A stretch of DNA of 64,000 nucleotides from Saccharopolyspora kobensis (lineage in GTDB: Bacteria > Actinomycetota > Actinomycetes > Mycobacteriales > Pseudonocardiaceae), in the NCBI RefSeq assembly GCF_900108315.1, contig NZ_FNVB01000008.1:123581-187580 (forward strand). The letters are read 5' to 3'. Of this stretch, positions 1 to 7,485 are shown piece by piece; within the stretch, counting starts at the first letter, position 1, and the number at the start of each line of letters is the position of its first letter. A model generated the notes under the pieces. The model was given only the letters and a program-made list of their open reading frames with translations. It had not been told where the DNA came from and did not search any database. The position numbers were made by a program, and so were the translations under genes.

Positions 1-153
1 CTCGGTGCCGAACTCGGCGAGCTGCCGCGCGGTCTGCGCGATGTAGACGTTCATGCCCCCGGCGTCGCCGGTGCCGGGCTGTTCCAGCGGCGAGGTGTGC
101 AACGAGAAGACGGCCGCGCGGCGCGGCCGCATGCGTAACGTTCTGGAGGTCAT
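1..153 (-). CDS. mshA: D-inositol-3-phosphate glycosyltransferase MshA, N-terminal part only
   Basis: The reverse strand from 153 to the window edge reads 51 codons without a stop, beginning ATG. It carries the segment SLHTSPLEQPGTGDAGGMNV, the conserved N-terminal nucleotide-sugar/acceptor loop of the MshA family of GT-B glycosyltransferases. MshA makes the first committed intermediate of mycothiol by joining GlcNAc from UDP-GlcNAc to inositol-3-phosphate in the cytoplasm. The rest of the gene lies beyond the left edge. The neighbours (L,D-transpeptidase, SDR, murB, DUF2505) recur near mshA in mycobacteria, which supports the assignment. The first seven residues before RMRPRR could be extra, and an internal ATG at 132 is an alternative start. 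Confidence 0.93.
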   Translation of the reverse strand, partial: MTSRTLRMRPRRAAVFSLHTSPLEQPGTGDAGGMNVYIAQTARQLAEFGTE

Positions 154-313
154 CTGCTGTCCATCGCGAGCGGGACGCCCCGAGGTCACGGGGCGCACGT
201 GGAACCCGACGTCCGGCGCGGCGGGAAACACTCCCGCAACACCAGGCCAACGCTCGACGCTACCGCCAAGACCCCGCCGGACCCGCCGCCCGACCGGCCC
301 CGGGTGGCGCTAC

Positions 314-361
314 TCACACGTGTGAAAGCTCGACGGCGGTGGCCGGGATGACCACCGCCGT
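314..361. promoter_or_regulatory. Palindrome TCACACGTGTGA and adjacent hairpin upstream of mshA
   Basis: A perfect 12-base palindrome occupies 314-325. It is followed by a hairpin with 10-base arms (ACGGCGGTGG at 333-342, CCACCGCCGT at 352-361). They lie about 160 bases upstream of mshA in an otherwise gene-free stretch (154-563). The palindrome could be an operator for a dimeric regulator; this is inference from symmetry only. Confidence 0.4.
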
Positions 362-394
362 TCGCGCAACCCTGTCTTCACACTTTTGCTTTTG

Positions 395-545
395 AGCGGC
401 GAAGCCGCTTAGCCCACCTTCGGCGCTTGCACCGCCGCGGGTTCTCAGACGTCGCCTGGCGAGGACAGCCCGCTCGCCGTGTATCGGACATCCCGGAGTC
501 CAGGCGGCGTCTGAGGTTCCGCCACCCGCACCGCCTCGCAAAACG
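395..545 (+). repeat. Dispersed two-hairpin element, family A copy 1
   Basis: The element has a short hairpin (AGCGGC at 395-400, GCCGCT at 404-409), then a conserved linker ending ACCGCCGCGG. A long stem follows (444-459 pairing with 500-515, one G-U type pair) around a 40-base loop beginning CGAGGACAGCC. Related copies occur at 2700-2850 (inverted), 35859-35985 and 50879-51025, and a partial one near 26590-26637. This copy sits just past the stop of the L,D-transpeptidase gene. Confidence 0.8.
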
Positions 546-563
546 AGTTGGAAGTTGCGGTCC

Positions 564-1703
564 TCAGACCGCTGATTTCGCCTGCCACTGGTCCCAGCTG
601 AGAAGCCAGTCGTAGACGTCGTACTGCGGGGGCATGCTGCTCGCCGAGCCGGAGACCTCGACCGGGTCGCCGATCAGCGCGCTGTCGTAGTACTTCTTCG
701 CGTCCGCCGCGCTGAGGTTGATGCAGCCGTGCGAGTTGTTGACCTTGCCCAGGGCCGCCGCGTTCTCCTGGTTCTCGTGGATGAACTCGCCGTGGTTGGA
801 GAACCGGGCCGCCCACGTCTTGCGCACGTCGCGGTAGCCGTAGCGGGGGTTGTCCATGATCTCCACCGGGTTCTTCTCCATGATGATGAAGGTCCCGTTG
901 GGCGTGTTGCGGCCCGGGTCGTACTCCTCGCCGTAGCTGGCCGCGTAGCTGGCCACCTGCTCGCCGTCGCGCACCACCACCAGGCGGTGCGTGTTCACGT
1001 CGGCCTTCACGATCTGCGCGCGGCCGATGTTGAAGTCGGTGGTCAGGTCGGCGAGGCCGTAGGCACCGCCGCCGTAGGCCAGGCCGTAGAGCTTGGCGCT
1101 GACGCTGACCCGGGTGTTGGCCGGCCAGTACTCCTTCGGCCGCCAGTCGACCTGCCGGTCGGACAGCCACGCCCAGGCGCCCTCGACCGGGACCGAGGTC
1201 TGCACGTTCAGCGCCCGCTGCACGGCCGCCTTGTCCTGCACCGGCTCGTCGAACTTGACGCTGATCGGCATCGCGATCCCGACCTCGGCCTCGTCGGTCG
1301 GGTTGATGGTGGCGCGGATGGTCCGCTGCGGCCGCAGGGTGGTGAAGCTGCCCTGCACCGGGACCTGCTTGCCGTCCTCGCCGGTGGCCTGCCCGGACCA
1401 GGTGTAGGTCTTGCCGTAGCCGAGGGCCGTGGTCGCCTGCCAGCTCTTGCCGTCCGGCGCGAGCTGCCCCTCCACCTGCTTGCCCTCGCCGTTGGTCAGC
1501 TGGACGGAGTCGAACCTGCCGCGCTCGACGCCCGCCTTGACCGGCACCGCCGGGTTGACCTCGGCCGCGCCTGCGCCCGGTTCGAAGGAGACCTTCGCGA
1601 CCGGTTCGGCGGGTGCCCGGTCTTCCGGTGCGGACGTCCCGCAGCCGGAGATCAGCAGCACCGCCGCGAGCGCAGTCCAGAGCAGCCGCAGCTTGGAACT
1701 CAC
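564..1703 (-). CDS. L,D-transpeptidase lipoprotein (YkuD domain)
   Basis: This 379-residue protein begins with GTG and has a lipoprotein signal: a hydrophobic stretch ending in the lipobox LISGC, with Cys21 the probable lipidated residue. Two bacterial Ig-like domains follow, then a C-terminal YkuD catalytic domain with SHGCINL at about 324-330, so Cys327 is the nucleophile and His325 its neighbour. Such enzymes make 3-3 peptidoglycan cross-links at the outer face of the membrane. The length and lipobox fit the mycobacterial LprQ/LdtE type, and the surrounding genes match that neighbourhood. The start is preceded by GGAAGGGAATC. The gene is monocistronic by layout, with a cruciform-forming sequence in its leader. 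Confidence 0.93.
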   Translation of the reverse strand: MSSKLRLLWTALAAVLLISGCGTSAPEDRAPAEPVAKVSFEPGAGAAEVNPAVPVKAGVERGRFDSVQLTNGEGKQVEGQLAPDGKSWQATTALGYGKTYTWSGQATGEDGKQVPVQGSFTTLRPQRTIRATINPTDEAEVGIAMPISVKFDEPVQDKAAVQRALNVQTSVPVEGAWAWLSDRQVDWRPKEYWPANTRVSVSAKLYGLAYGGGAYGLADLTTDFNIGRAQIVKADVNTHRLVVVRDGEQVASYAASYGEEYDPGRNTPNGTFIIMEKNPVEIMDNPRYGYRDVRKTWAARFSNHGEFIHENQENAAALGKVNNSHGCINLSAADAKKYYDSALIGDPVEVSGSASSMPPQYDVYDWLLSWDQWQAKSAV

Positions 1704-1734
1704 CTTCGATTCCCTTCCGAGAAATTGCGACCTC

Positions 1735-1765
1735 GCTGTCCGCTTTGCCGAATTCGGCGGACAGC
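1735..1765. promoter_or_regulatory. Nested palindrome upstream of the L,D-transpeptidase gene
   Basis: Nine-base arms GCTGTCCGC (1735-1743) and GCGGACAGC (1757-1765) enclose the palindrome GCCGAATTCGGC (1747-1758). The structure lies 32-62 bases upstream of the GTG start, in the promoter or 5' leader. Its role is unknown; operator or leader hairpin are both possible. Confidence 0.5.
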
Positions 1766-1923
1766 GGGCGAAAAATGACCCTCATTCACAAATACGCCTG
1801 GAGCCAGGCGAGGCGCATTGCCCTCCCAGTGTGTCCTGTCACATCGATCGGGTGATGGCGAGGCCCTACCGGTGACGTGATCGGATGGTGGGGGCAACCC
1901 GAAACCGGCGGGAGGACGTAGAC

Positions 1924-2670
1924 GTGAGCACAAGTTCTGCAGGTCGCTGGGCCGTGGTCACCGGGGCGAGTTCCGGCATCGGCGCCGCCACCGCGCGACA
2001 GCTCGCCGCGGCGGGATTCACCGTCGTCCTGGGCGCGCGGCGGATCGAGAGGTTGACCGCGCTGGCCGAGGAGATCGGCGGCAAGGCGCTGCCGCTGGAC
2101 GTCACCGATCAGGAATCGGTGGACGCGTTCGTCGCGCAGGTGCCCGAGTGCCACGTGCTGATCAACAACGCCGGCGGCGCGAAGGGTCTGGCCAAGATCG
2201 CCGACGCGGTCGAGGACGACTGGCGCTGGATGTGGGAGACCAACGTGCTCGGCACGCTGCGCGTCACCCGCGCGCTGCTGCCGAAGCTGGTGGCCTCCGG
2301 CGACGGCCACGTGGTGACGGTGACCTCGGTGGCGGCCACCGGCGTCTACGACAACGGCGGCGGCTACACCTCGGCCAAGCACGCGCAGGGCGCGCTGCAC
2401 CGCACGCTGCGCGGCGAGCACCTGGGCGAGCCGGTGCGGTTCACCGAGATCGCGCCGGGCGCGGTGGAGACGGAGTTCTCCGAGGTGCGCTTCGCCGGCG
2501 ACAAGGAGCGCGCGGCGGCCGTGTACCGCGGCATCACCCCGCTGACCGCCGACGACATCGCCGACGTCATCACCTTCGCGGTGACCCGCCCGCCGCACGT
2601 GAACCTCGACTTCATCGAGGTCAAGCCCCGCGACCAGCACTCCGCGACCCGGATGCACCGCCACGAGTGA
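1924..2670 (+). CDS. Short-chain dehydrogenase/reductase
   Basis: A 248-residue classical SDR with the cofactor loop TGASSGIG near the N-terminus, NNAG, a catalytic Ser in TVTSVAATG and the YTSAK active-site motif. The GTG at 1924 is preceded by GGGAGGA at a suitable distance, so the in-frame upstream ATG at 1885 is rejected. Motifs place it with the YdfG/serine-dehydrogenase-like SDRs that use NADP. The equivalent gene in mycobacteria (Rv0484c) is also near mshA and murB. Substrate unknown. A hairpin terminator follows the stop. Confidence 0.9.
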   Translation: MSTSSAGRWAVVTGASSGIGAATARQLAAAGFTVVLGARRIERLTALAEEIGGKALPLDVTDQESVDAFVAQVPECHVLINNAGGAKGLAKIADAVEDDWRWMWETNVLGTLRVTRALLPKLVASGDGHVVTVTSVAATGVYDNGGGYTSAKHAQGALHRTLRGEHLGEPVRFTEIAPGAVETEFSEVRFAGDKERAAAVYRGITPLTADDIADVITFAVTRPPHVNLDFIEVKPRDQHSATRMHRHE

Positions 2671-2676
2671 CGTTCG

Positions 2677-2699
2677 AACGAGGTTTCCCCGACCTCGTT
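2677..2699 (+). terminator. Hairpin terminator after the SDR gene
   Basis: AACGAGGT (2677-2684) pairs exactly with ACCTCGTT (2692-2699) seven bases after the stop codon. There is no long T run, which is usual for actinomycete terminators. Confidence 0.6.
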
Positions 2700-2850
2700 C
2701 TAAGTGGCGGTGCCGGTAGCGGAATCGCAGCGCCCGCTTGGGCCGCGGATGCCCTGACTGATGCACGGCGTCAGGGCCGTCCTCGCCAGGCGGGCGCTGA
2801 GAACCCGCGGCAGTACGAGCCGCGAGGGAGGGTGTTGCGCCTGCCGCCCT
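2700..2850 (-). repeat. Family A hairpin element, copy 2 (inverted)
   Basis: Read on the reverse strand, this has the same order of blocks as copy 1. The long stem is 2786-2801 with 2726-2741, and the loop is 44 bases. Three stem positions differ from copy 1 in both partners, so pairing is kept. It lies between two convergent genes. Confidence 0.75.
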
Positions 2851-2939
2851 TCGCAGCTGCTGCCCATCAACCGGGCGCACGAAGCCCGCAGAACCACGGT
2901 CTCGACTGGAACTGTGATCTCCCCACCGGACGCCGGAGT

Positions 2940-3947
2940 TCAGGCGTGGATGCGCTGGGGCTCGGTGCACAGCTCCACGTCCAGCTCCGCCAGGACGTCC
3001 GCGATGGGGCTGGCGAAGCCGACCGCTCCGTCGCAGCTGCCCGCGACGTGCAGGCCGACCACCCGGCCGCCCGGGCCGAGCACAGCCGCACCGGCGTCGC
3101 CGGGCCCGCAGAAGCGCGCCTCCGGACCCACCACGCGGATCTGCTCGCGCAGGATGCGGACGCCGAGGGCTTCGCCGTGGTCGATCCGGAGCGTCGCATC
3201 GACCGAGGTCACGACGCCGACGGTCACCGCGGTGCCGAAGCCGTGCTTGCGCACCCGCTCGCCCGGGTAGGCCGTCGCCGGCCCGGTGATCGGCCCGATG
3301 CCCTCGACCACGCAGGTCGTCGTCGATCCCGGCGCTAAAGCGACCGCCGCCGCGTCCACCCGGCCGGACAGCGCGGCCCGCGCGAGCTCGGCGTGCACCC
3401 GCCCGCCCTCCGGGTCGAGCATCCGGTCGCCCACCGACCAGCCGTCGTCCAGGCAGCCCACGTCGAACGTGGTCAGGCCCATCGGGACCACCATCGGCGC
3501 GGCACCGGTCACCAGCGCGCCCAGCGTGCCGATCCGGCGGTGCGGACCGGCCGCCGCCACGTCCGGCGGCACGAGGTGGACGGCGCGGCACGGCGCGATC
3601 CCGCTGCCGCCGGAGATCACCCCGGGCCGCTCGGCGCGCCGCGGTCGCGGCGTCAGCGGCTCGTTCTCGGCGCAGTGGATGTGCTGCAGGACCGGCTGCT
3701 CCTCGATGACGTCGGTCGGGATGCCGAAGACGTCCGCGGGCACGCAGGCACCGGGTTTCAGCTGCTCGCGCGGCTTCTTGCGCACCACCGACACCACGAT
3801 GACCTGTTGGCCGGTGCTGCGTCCGGCGCGGTGCTGCGCGCCGATGTCGACAGCCGTCACTCCGGGCAGGTCGAGCAGCTGATCCTCGACGGCCCGTTTG
3901 ATCGGGCGTATCACGGCCCGATCCCTAAGCTCCCTGATGCTCAGCAT
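2940..3947 (-). CDS. Trypsin-fold-like protein, probably catalytically inactive
   Basis: A 335-residue protein of unknown role. The C-terminal half contains GPGDAGAAVLGPGGRVVGLH, which has the shape of the GDSGGP nucleophile loop of chymotrypsin-like proteases with Ala in place of the catalytic Ser. Upstream, GTLGALV resembles the strand before the catalytic His of Nal1-type trypsin-like proteins, but no TNxHV-like His follows. I infer a pseudoprotease or binding protein; it has no signal peptide. ATG 3947 is chosen because GGAGGGG lies six bases before it; a longer form from GTG 3962 would start inside that site. It shares no operon with murB, which ends 90 bases upstream. Confidence 0.6.
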   Translation of the reverse strand: MLSIRELRDRAVIRPIKRAVEDQLLDLPGVTAVDIGAQHRAGRSTGQQVIVVSVVRKKPREQLKPGACVPADVFGIPTDVIEEQPVLQHIHCAENEPLTPRPRRAERPGVISGGSGIAPCRAVHLVPPDVAAAGPHRRIGTLGALVTGAAPMVVPMGLTTFDVGCLDDGWSVGDRMLDPEGGRVHAELARAALSGRVDAAAVALAPGSTTTCVVEGIGPITGPATAYPGERVRKHGFGTAVTVGVVTSVDATLRIDHGEALGVRILREQIRVVGPEARFCGPGDAGAAVLGPGGRVVGLHVAGSCDGAVGFASPIADVLAELDVELCTEPQRIHA

Positions 3948-4036
3948 GGTGGCCCCCTCCACCTACACCATTTAACACTCAGGGTTACGCATCAGTCACG
4001 AAGAGTCACTCTTACGGCCGTTCGGCTCTTCGGCTG

Positions 4037-5143
4037 CTACAGCGAACAGTCCACCAAGACGGGCTCGGGTGCCAGCGAAACGCCGAAGGCCAGGCGTACT
4101 CCGTCCCGAACTTCACGCGCAAGAATGAGCAGGTCCGAGGTGGTGGCGCCGCCGCGGTTGGTCAGCGCGAGGGTGTGCTTGGTGGACAGCCCCGCCCGGC
4201 CGCCCGGTCCCCGGTGGCCCTTGGCGAACCCGGCGCGCTCGATGAGCCACGCCGCGGACAGCTTGACCCCGCCGTCGGCCGGGTACTGCGGGATCCGCTG
4301 GTCGGCGCCGACGCGCGCGGTGATGCGCGCCAGCACCTCGGGCAGCTCGGCCTCGCCGACGATCGGGTTGGTGAAGAACGAGCCGGCGCTCCAGGTGTCG
4401 TGGTCGGCCGGGTCGAGCACCATGCCCTTGCCGCGCCGCAGCGCCAGCACGGCCTCGCGCGCGCTCGCCACGTCCACCTGCGTGCCCGGCTCGACGTCGA
4501 GCGCGCGGGCCAGCTCGCCGTACCGGATCGGCGCCGAGCGGTCGTCGTCGCGCAGCATGAACCGGACGCGCAGCACCACGGCGGCGTCGCTGTGCTTGAG
4601 GACGCTGTTGCGGTAGGTCAGGCCCAGCTCACCGGCCGGGACGGTGCGGACCTGGCCGGTGCGCCGGTCGAGCAGGTCGACCGAGACCAGCAGCTCCGAG
4701 ACCTCCACGCCGTACGCGCCGACGTTCTGCACCGGCGTCGCGCCGGTCAGGCCGGGGATGCCGGACAGGCACTCCAGCCCGCCCAGGCCCTGGCGCGCGG
4801 TGTCGGCGACGACCTCGTCCCAGTCCTCGCCCGCCTCCGCGGTCAGCTGCACCAGCCCGTCGCCGACGCTGTCGTACTGGCGGCCCTTGGTGGCGATGCG
4901 CACCACGTGGCCGTCGAACCCCTCGTCGGCCACCACGACGTTCGACCCGCCGCCCAGCACCAGCAGGCGGTGCCCGCCCGCGTCGGCCGCGCGCACCGCG
5001 TCGGTGATCTCGTCGGGCCTGGTCGCGACCACCAGACCGGCAGCCGGTCCGCCCAGCCGCAGGGTGGTGTGGTCGGCCAGCGGGACACCGGTGCGCTCGC
5101 CGGGCAGCGCTGTGTCGCCGCGCACTTCTTCGGCACCGGACAT
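4037..5143 (-). CDS. murB: UDP-N-acetylenolpyruvoylglucosamine reductase
   Basis: MurB reduces UDP-GlcNAc-enolpyruvate to UDP-MurNAc with NADPH and FAD, the second committed step of peptidoglycan synthesis in the cytoplasm. Visible family features are the FAD-binding VLGGGSNVVVADEGFDGHVV block, the YRNSVLK segment holding the catalytic Ser, GSFFTNP, and a C-terminal Glu in EPVLVDCSL. At 368 residues from ATG 5143 it matches type I MurB. The start is uncertain: in-frame GTG 5155 and TTG 5164 lie upstream, and the GGAGG at about 5170-5174 is best spaced for the TTG. It is divergent from the DUF2505 gene with about 37 bases between them. Confidence 0.95.
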   Translation of the reverse strand: MSGAEEVRGDTALPGERTGVPLADHTTLRLGGPAAGLVVATRPDEITDAVRAADAGGHRLLVLGGGSNVVVADEGFDGHVVRIATKGRQYDSVGDGLVQLTAEAGEDWDEVVADTARQGLGGLECLSGIPGLTGATPVQNVGAYGVEVSELLVSVDLLDRRTGQVRTVPAGELGLTYRNSVLKHSDAAVVLRVRFMLRDDDRSAPIRYGELARALDVEPGTQVDVASAREAVLALRRGKGMVLDPADHDTWSAGSFFTNPIVGEAELPEVLARITARVGADQRIPQYPADGGVKLSAAWLIERAGFAKGHRGPGGRAGLSTKHTLALTNRGGATTSDLLILAREVRDGVRLAFGVSLAPEPVLVDCSL

Positions 5144-5180
5144 GGAGGGGTTCACGGTTGCCAAAGGTAACCTCCGCTGC

Positions 5181-5690
5181 ATGGCACGCCGCATCGAGCA
5201 CCGAAGCACCTCAGAGTGGCCCGCGGTCCGGTTGTACGAGGCGCTGATCGACATCGACTACCTCAACGACCGGCTGGCGGAGCTCGGCGGCACCAACGCC
5301 GAGCTGGTGCAGCACGTGGCGACCGACGACGGCGCGCGGTTCCAGATCCGCCACTCGGTGCCCGCCGACTCGCTGCCCTCGGTGGCGCGCACCATGGTCG
5401 GCAGCGATCTGACGATCGACCGCAGCGAGTCGTGGCGGCGCGAGGAGGACGGGCACTACACCGGTGAGATCGCCGCCGAGATCGCCGGGGCGCCGTGCAC
5501 CATCACCGGCTCGATGTGGCTGCGCGACATGACCGAATCGGCCGACAGCGAGTTCGTGGTGGCGGGCAACGTGCGGGTCAACGTGCCGTTCGTGGGCGGC
5601 AAGATGGAGGACCTCGTCGCCGACCAGGTGCAGAAGCTGCTCAGCGCCGAGGAGCGCTTCACCGCCGAATGGCTGGCCCGCCGGGCATGA
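5181..5690 (+). CDS. DUF2505 family protein
   Basis: This 169-residue protein matches the actinobacterial DUF2505 family. It has a START/SRPBCC-like look: an N-terminal MARRIEHRSTSEWPA strand-helix, a central run of alternating strands around TITGSMWLRDM, and a long C-terminal helix ending FTAEWLARRA. Its mycobacterial relative Rv0481c also lies beside murB. No enzymatic residues are evident; such folds bind lipids or other hydrophobic ligands, but function is unknown. The ATG lies close to the TATA-poor spacer shared with murB, and no clear ribosome-binding site is visible. Its stop overlaps the next start (ATGA), implying translational coupling. Confidence 0.85.
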   Translation: MARRIEHRSTSEWPAVRLYEALIDIDYLNDRLAELGGTNAELVQHVATDDGARFQIRHSVPADSLPSVARTMVGSDLTIDRSESWRREEDGHYTGEIAAEIAGAPCTITGSMWLRDMTESADSEFVVAGNVRVNVPFVGGKMEDLVADQVQKLLSAEERFTAEWLARRA

Positions 5691-6544
5691 CTTCGGTCCC
5701 GAAGAAGCGGGCACCGCGGCTGGCCGCCGGCCGGGCCCGCGCTCTCGGCATGCCCACCAGGGGCACGACGAACCCGAATCGGCTGCGCCGCGTCGACCGC
5801 TGGATCCTCGGCACGCCGTGGGTCGCGGCCGCGGTGCGGGACGCGGCGGAACCGGTGGTGATCGACCTCGGCTACGGCGCGACGCCGGTGACCACCGTGG
5901 AACTGGCCGATCGGCTGCGCCCGCTGCACCCGGCGCTGCGGGTGGTCGGCCTGGAGATCGACCCGGACCGGGTCGCGGCGGGCAAGGCGGTGGCCGATCC
6001 GCCCGCGCTGGATTTCCGCCGCGGCGGCTTCGAGCTGGCCGGGCTGGCCGCCGGGATCCGCGACTTCCCCGGCCCGGCGCTGGTGCGCGCGTTCAACGTG
6101 CTCCGGCAGTACTCCGAGGCGGAGGCGTGGAAGTACTGGGACGAGCTGTGCGCCCGGCTGGGCCCGGACGGGCTGCTGGTTGAGGGCACCTGCGATGAGA
6201 TCGGGCGCCGCTGCTGCTGGGTGGTGCTGGACCGCGGCGGGCCGCTGACCTTCACCATGGCCTGCCTGCCCTCGGACCTGGAGAAGCCCTCCGACCTGGC
6301 CGAACGACTGCCCAAGACGCTGATCCACCGCAACGTGCCCGGCGAGAAGGTGCACGCGATGCTCGCGGAGCTCGACGCCTGCTGGGCGACGGCGGCGCCG
6401 ATGGCCCCGTTCGGGCCCAGGGCCCGCTGGGCGCACGCGGTGCGGTTGTTCGCCGACCGCGGCTGGCCGGTCCTGGACCGGCACCGCCGCTGGCGCCTCG
6501 GCGAGCTGACCGTCCCCTGGTCCACCGTCGCGCCAGACCCATGA
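5687..6544 (+). CDS. SAM-dependent methyltransferase-like protein
   Basis: A 285-residue protein starting in an ATGA overlap with the DUF2505 gene, so probably co-translated. It shows a Rossmann methyltransferase pattern: VVIDLGYGATPVTT as the SAM-binding motif I, VVGLEIDPDRVAAGK as the acidic motif II loop, and RAFNVLRQYSEAEAWKYW further on. The substrate is unknown. The arrangement and neighbours suggest a conserved actinobacterial housekeeping role near murB, by inference. A 139-bp palindromic element begins 15 bases after the stop and may double as its terminator. Confidence 0.82.
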   Translation: MTSVPKKRAPRLAAGRARALGMPTRGTTNPNRLRRVDRWILGTPWVAAAVRDAAEPVVIDLGYGATPVTTVELADRLRPLHPALRVVGLEIDPDRVAAGKAVADPPALDFRRGGFELAGLAAGIRDFPGPALVRAFNVLRQYSEAEAWKYWDELCARLGPDGLLVEGTCDEIGRRCCWVVLDRGGPLTFTMACLPSDLEKPSDLAERLPKTLIHRNVPGEKVHAMLAELDACWATAAPMAPFGPRARWAHAVRLFADRGWPVLDRHRRWRLGELTVPWSTVAPDP

Positions 6545-6558
6545 CTCCGCGCTCCCCC

Positions 6559-6697
6559 GCAATTTCAATGGAAATCAGACGTCCGATTTCAATGGAAGTT
6601 GCGCGCCGTCGGTGTGTCGGCCCCCGACACACCGGCACCTGGGGATGACTCGCGCGATTTCAATGGAAATCAGGCCTCCGATTTCCATTGAAATCGC
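6559..6697. repeat. 139-bp AT-rich composite palindromic element, family B copy 1
   Basis: Two 44-base palindromic units (6559-6602 and 6654-6697) flank a hairpin (CGGTGTGTCGG at 6610-6620 with CCGACACACCG at 6624-6634). Each unit is built from two copies of a TTTCAATKGAAA-like core around an ACGTC-type centre. The whole element starts GCAATTTC and ends GAAATCGC, so its ends are inverted. Size and order are identical to 48146-48284. The local A+T content is far above the surroundings. Confidence 0.9.
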
Positions 6698-6743
6698 GTC
6701 TTCGGGAGGGCCGGCGGAGGGCTTGCGGGCCTAGGGTGGGGGC

Positions 6744-7484
6744 ATGGCGAGCGAGTTCCTGCAGCACGCTTTTCACGACCAGGCCGTGGCCTTCCGCAGC
6801 GCCGCGCTCCAGGCCGGGCCGAACACCGAGGTCTCGACCTGCCCGGGTTGGGACGTCCGCCAGCTGGTGCAGCACCTGGCGCAGGCGTACGCCAGGATCG
6901 AGCGCTCGCTGCACCTGGAACCGGGCAGCCCCCGACCCGAGGTTCCGCGCCCACCGGCCGATTTCGACGACGTGCTGACCTGGTGGGACGAACGGCTGGC
7001 CGAACTGCGGCACTCCTTGTCCACAGTGGATCCGGATCGGCCGGTGCGGTGGTTCCACCCCGGCGGCACACCGCGCACCTGGCTCCGCCGGGCAGCGCAC
7101 GAGACGGCGATCCACCGCCTGGACGCCGAACACGCCCTCGCCGGACTGGGCCCGGACCACGTGCACGAGCTGATCTTCGACCCGGAGCTGGCCGCCGACG
7201 GCATCGACGAGTTCCTCGTCTCGCTCCTCCCGCTCGGCGACTGGTCCGAATCCGAGATCGAGGGCGAAGTGCTCGTGCACGCACCGGACGCGGGCAGGGC
7301 GTGGCTGGTGGAGTTCCGGCCCGGCGAACCGCCGCAGGCCGGACCGGCGAGCGGCACCGCGCTGGAGGCCGACGCGACGATCGCCGGCACGGCCGACGCG
7401 GTGTACCGGCGGGTCTGGGGCCGCCCGAGCACGGCCGTGGTCACCGGCGACACCGCGCTGGCCGACCTGATCGCCGGCCGCTGA
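6744..7484 (+). CDS. Maleylpyruvate isomerase family, mycothiol-dependent type
   Basis: A 246-residue protein of the MDMPI/DinB-like four-helix fold. It has the N-terminal segment CPGWDVRQLVQHLAQAYARI and the metal-site motif HETAIHRLDAEHA, followed by a C-terminal SCP2-like domain (GTADAVYRRVWG, then TGDTALADLI). In characterised members His residues and an acid bind Zn and the protein uses mycothiol. Most relatives are uncharacterised, so the reaction here is unknown. A -10-like TAGGGT (6732-6737) lies six bases before the ATG, suggesting a leaderless transcript. It converges with the transporter gene, with one base between the stops. Confidence 0.85.
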   Translation: MASEFLQHAFHDQAVAFRSAALQAGPNTEVSTCPGWDVRQLVQHLAQAYARIERSLHLEPGSPRPEVPRPPADFDDVLTWWDERLAELRHSLSTVDPDRPVRWFHPGGTPRTWLRRAAHETAIHRLDAEHALAGLGPDHVHELIFDPELAADGIDEFLVSLLPLGDWSESEIEGEVLVHAPDAGRAWLVEFRPGEPPQAGPASGTALEADATIAGTADAVYRRVWGRPSTAVVTGDTALADLIAGR

Positions 7485-7485
7485 G

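Noticed and set aside
445..1785. Long open frame of 446 codons antisense/alternate frame over the L,D-transpeptidase gene
   Set aside because: Arg/Gly/Ala-rich shadow frame caused by high GC; the real gene has a lipobox and the SHGCINL catalytic motif.
6559..6697. Interpretation of family B as a simple Rho-independent terminator
   Set aside because: One unit lies inside a coding gene and the 139-bp form contains three separate symmetric structures without T runs; terminator use may be secondary.
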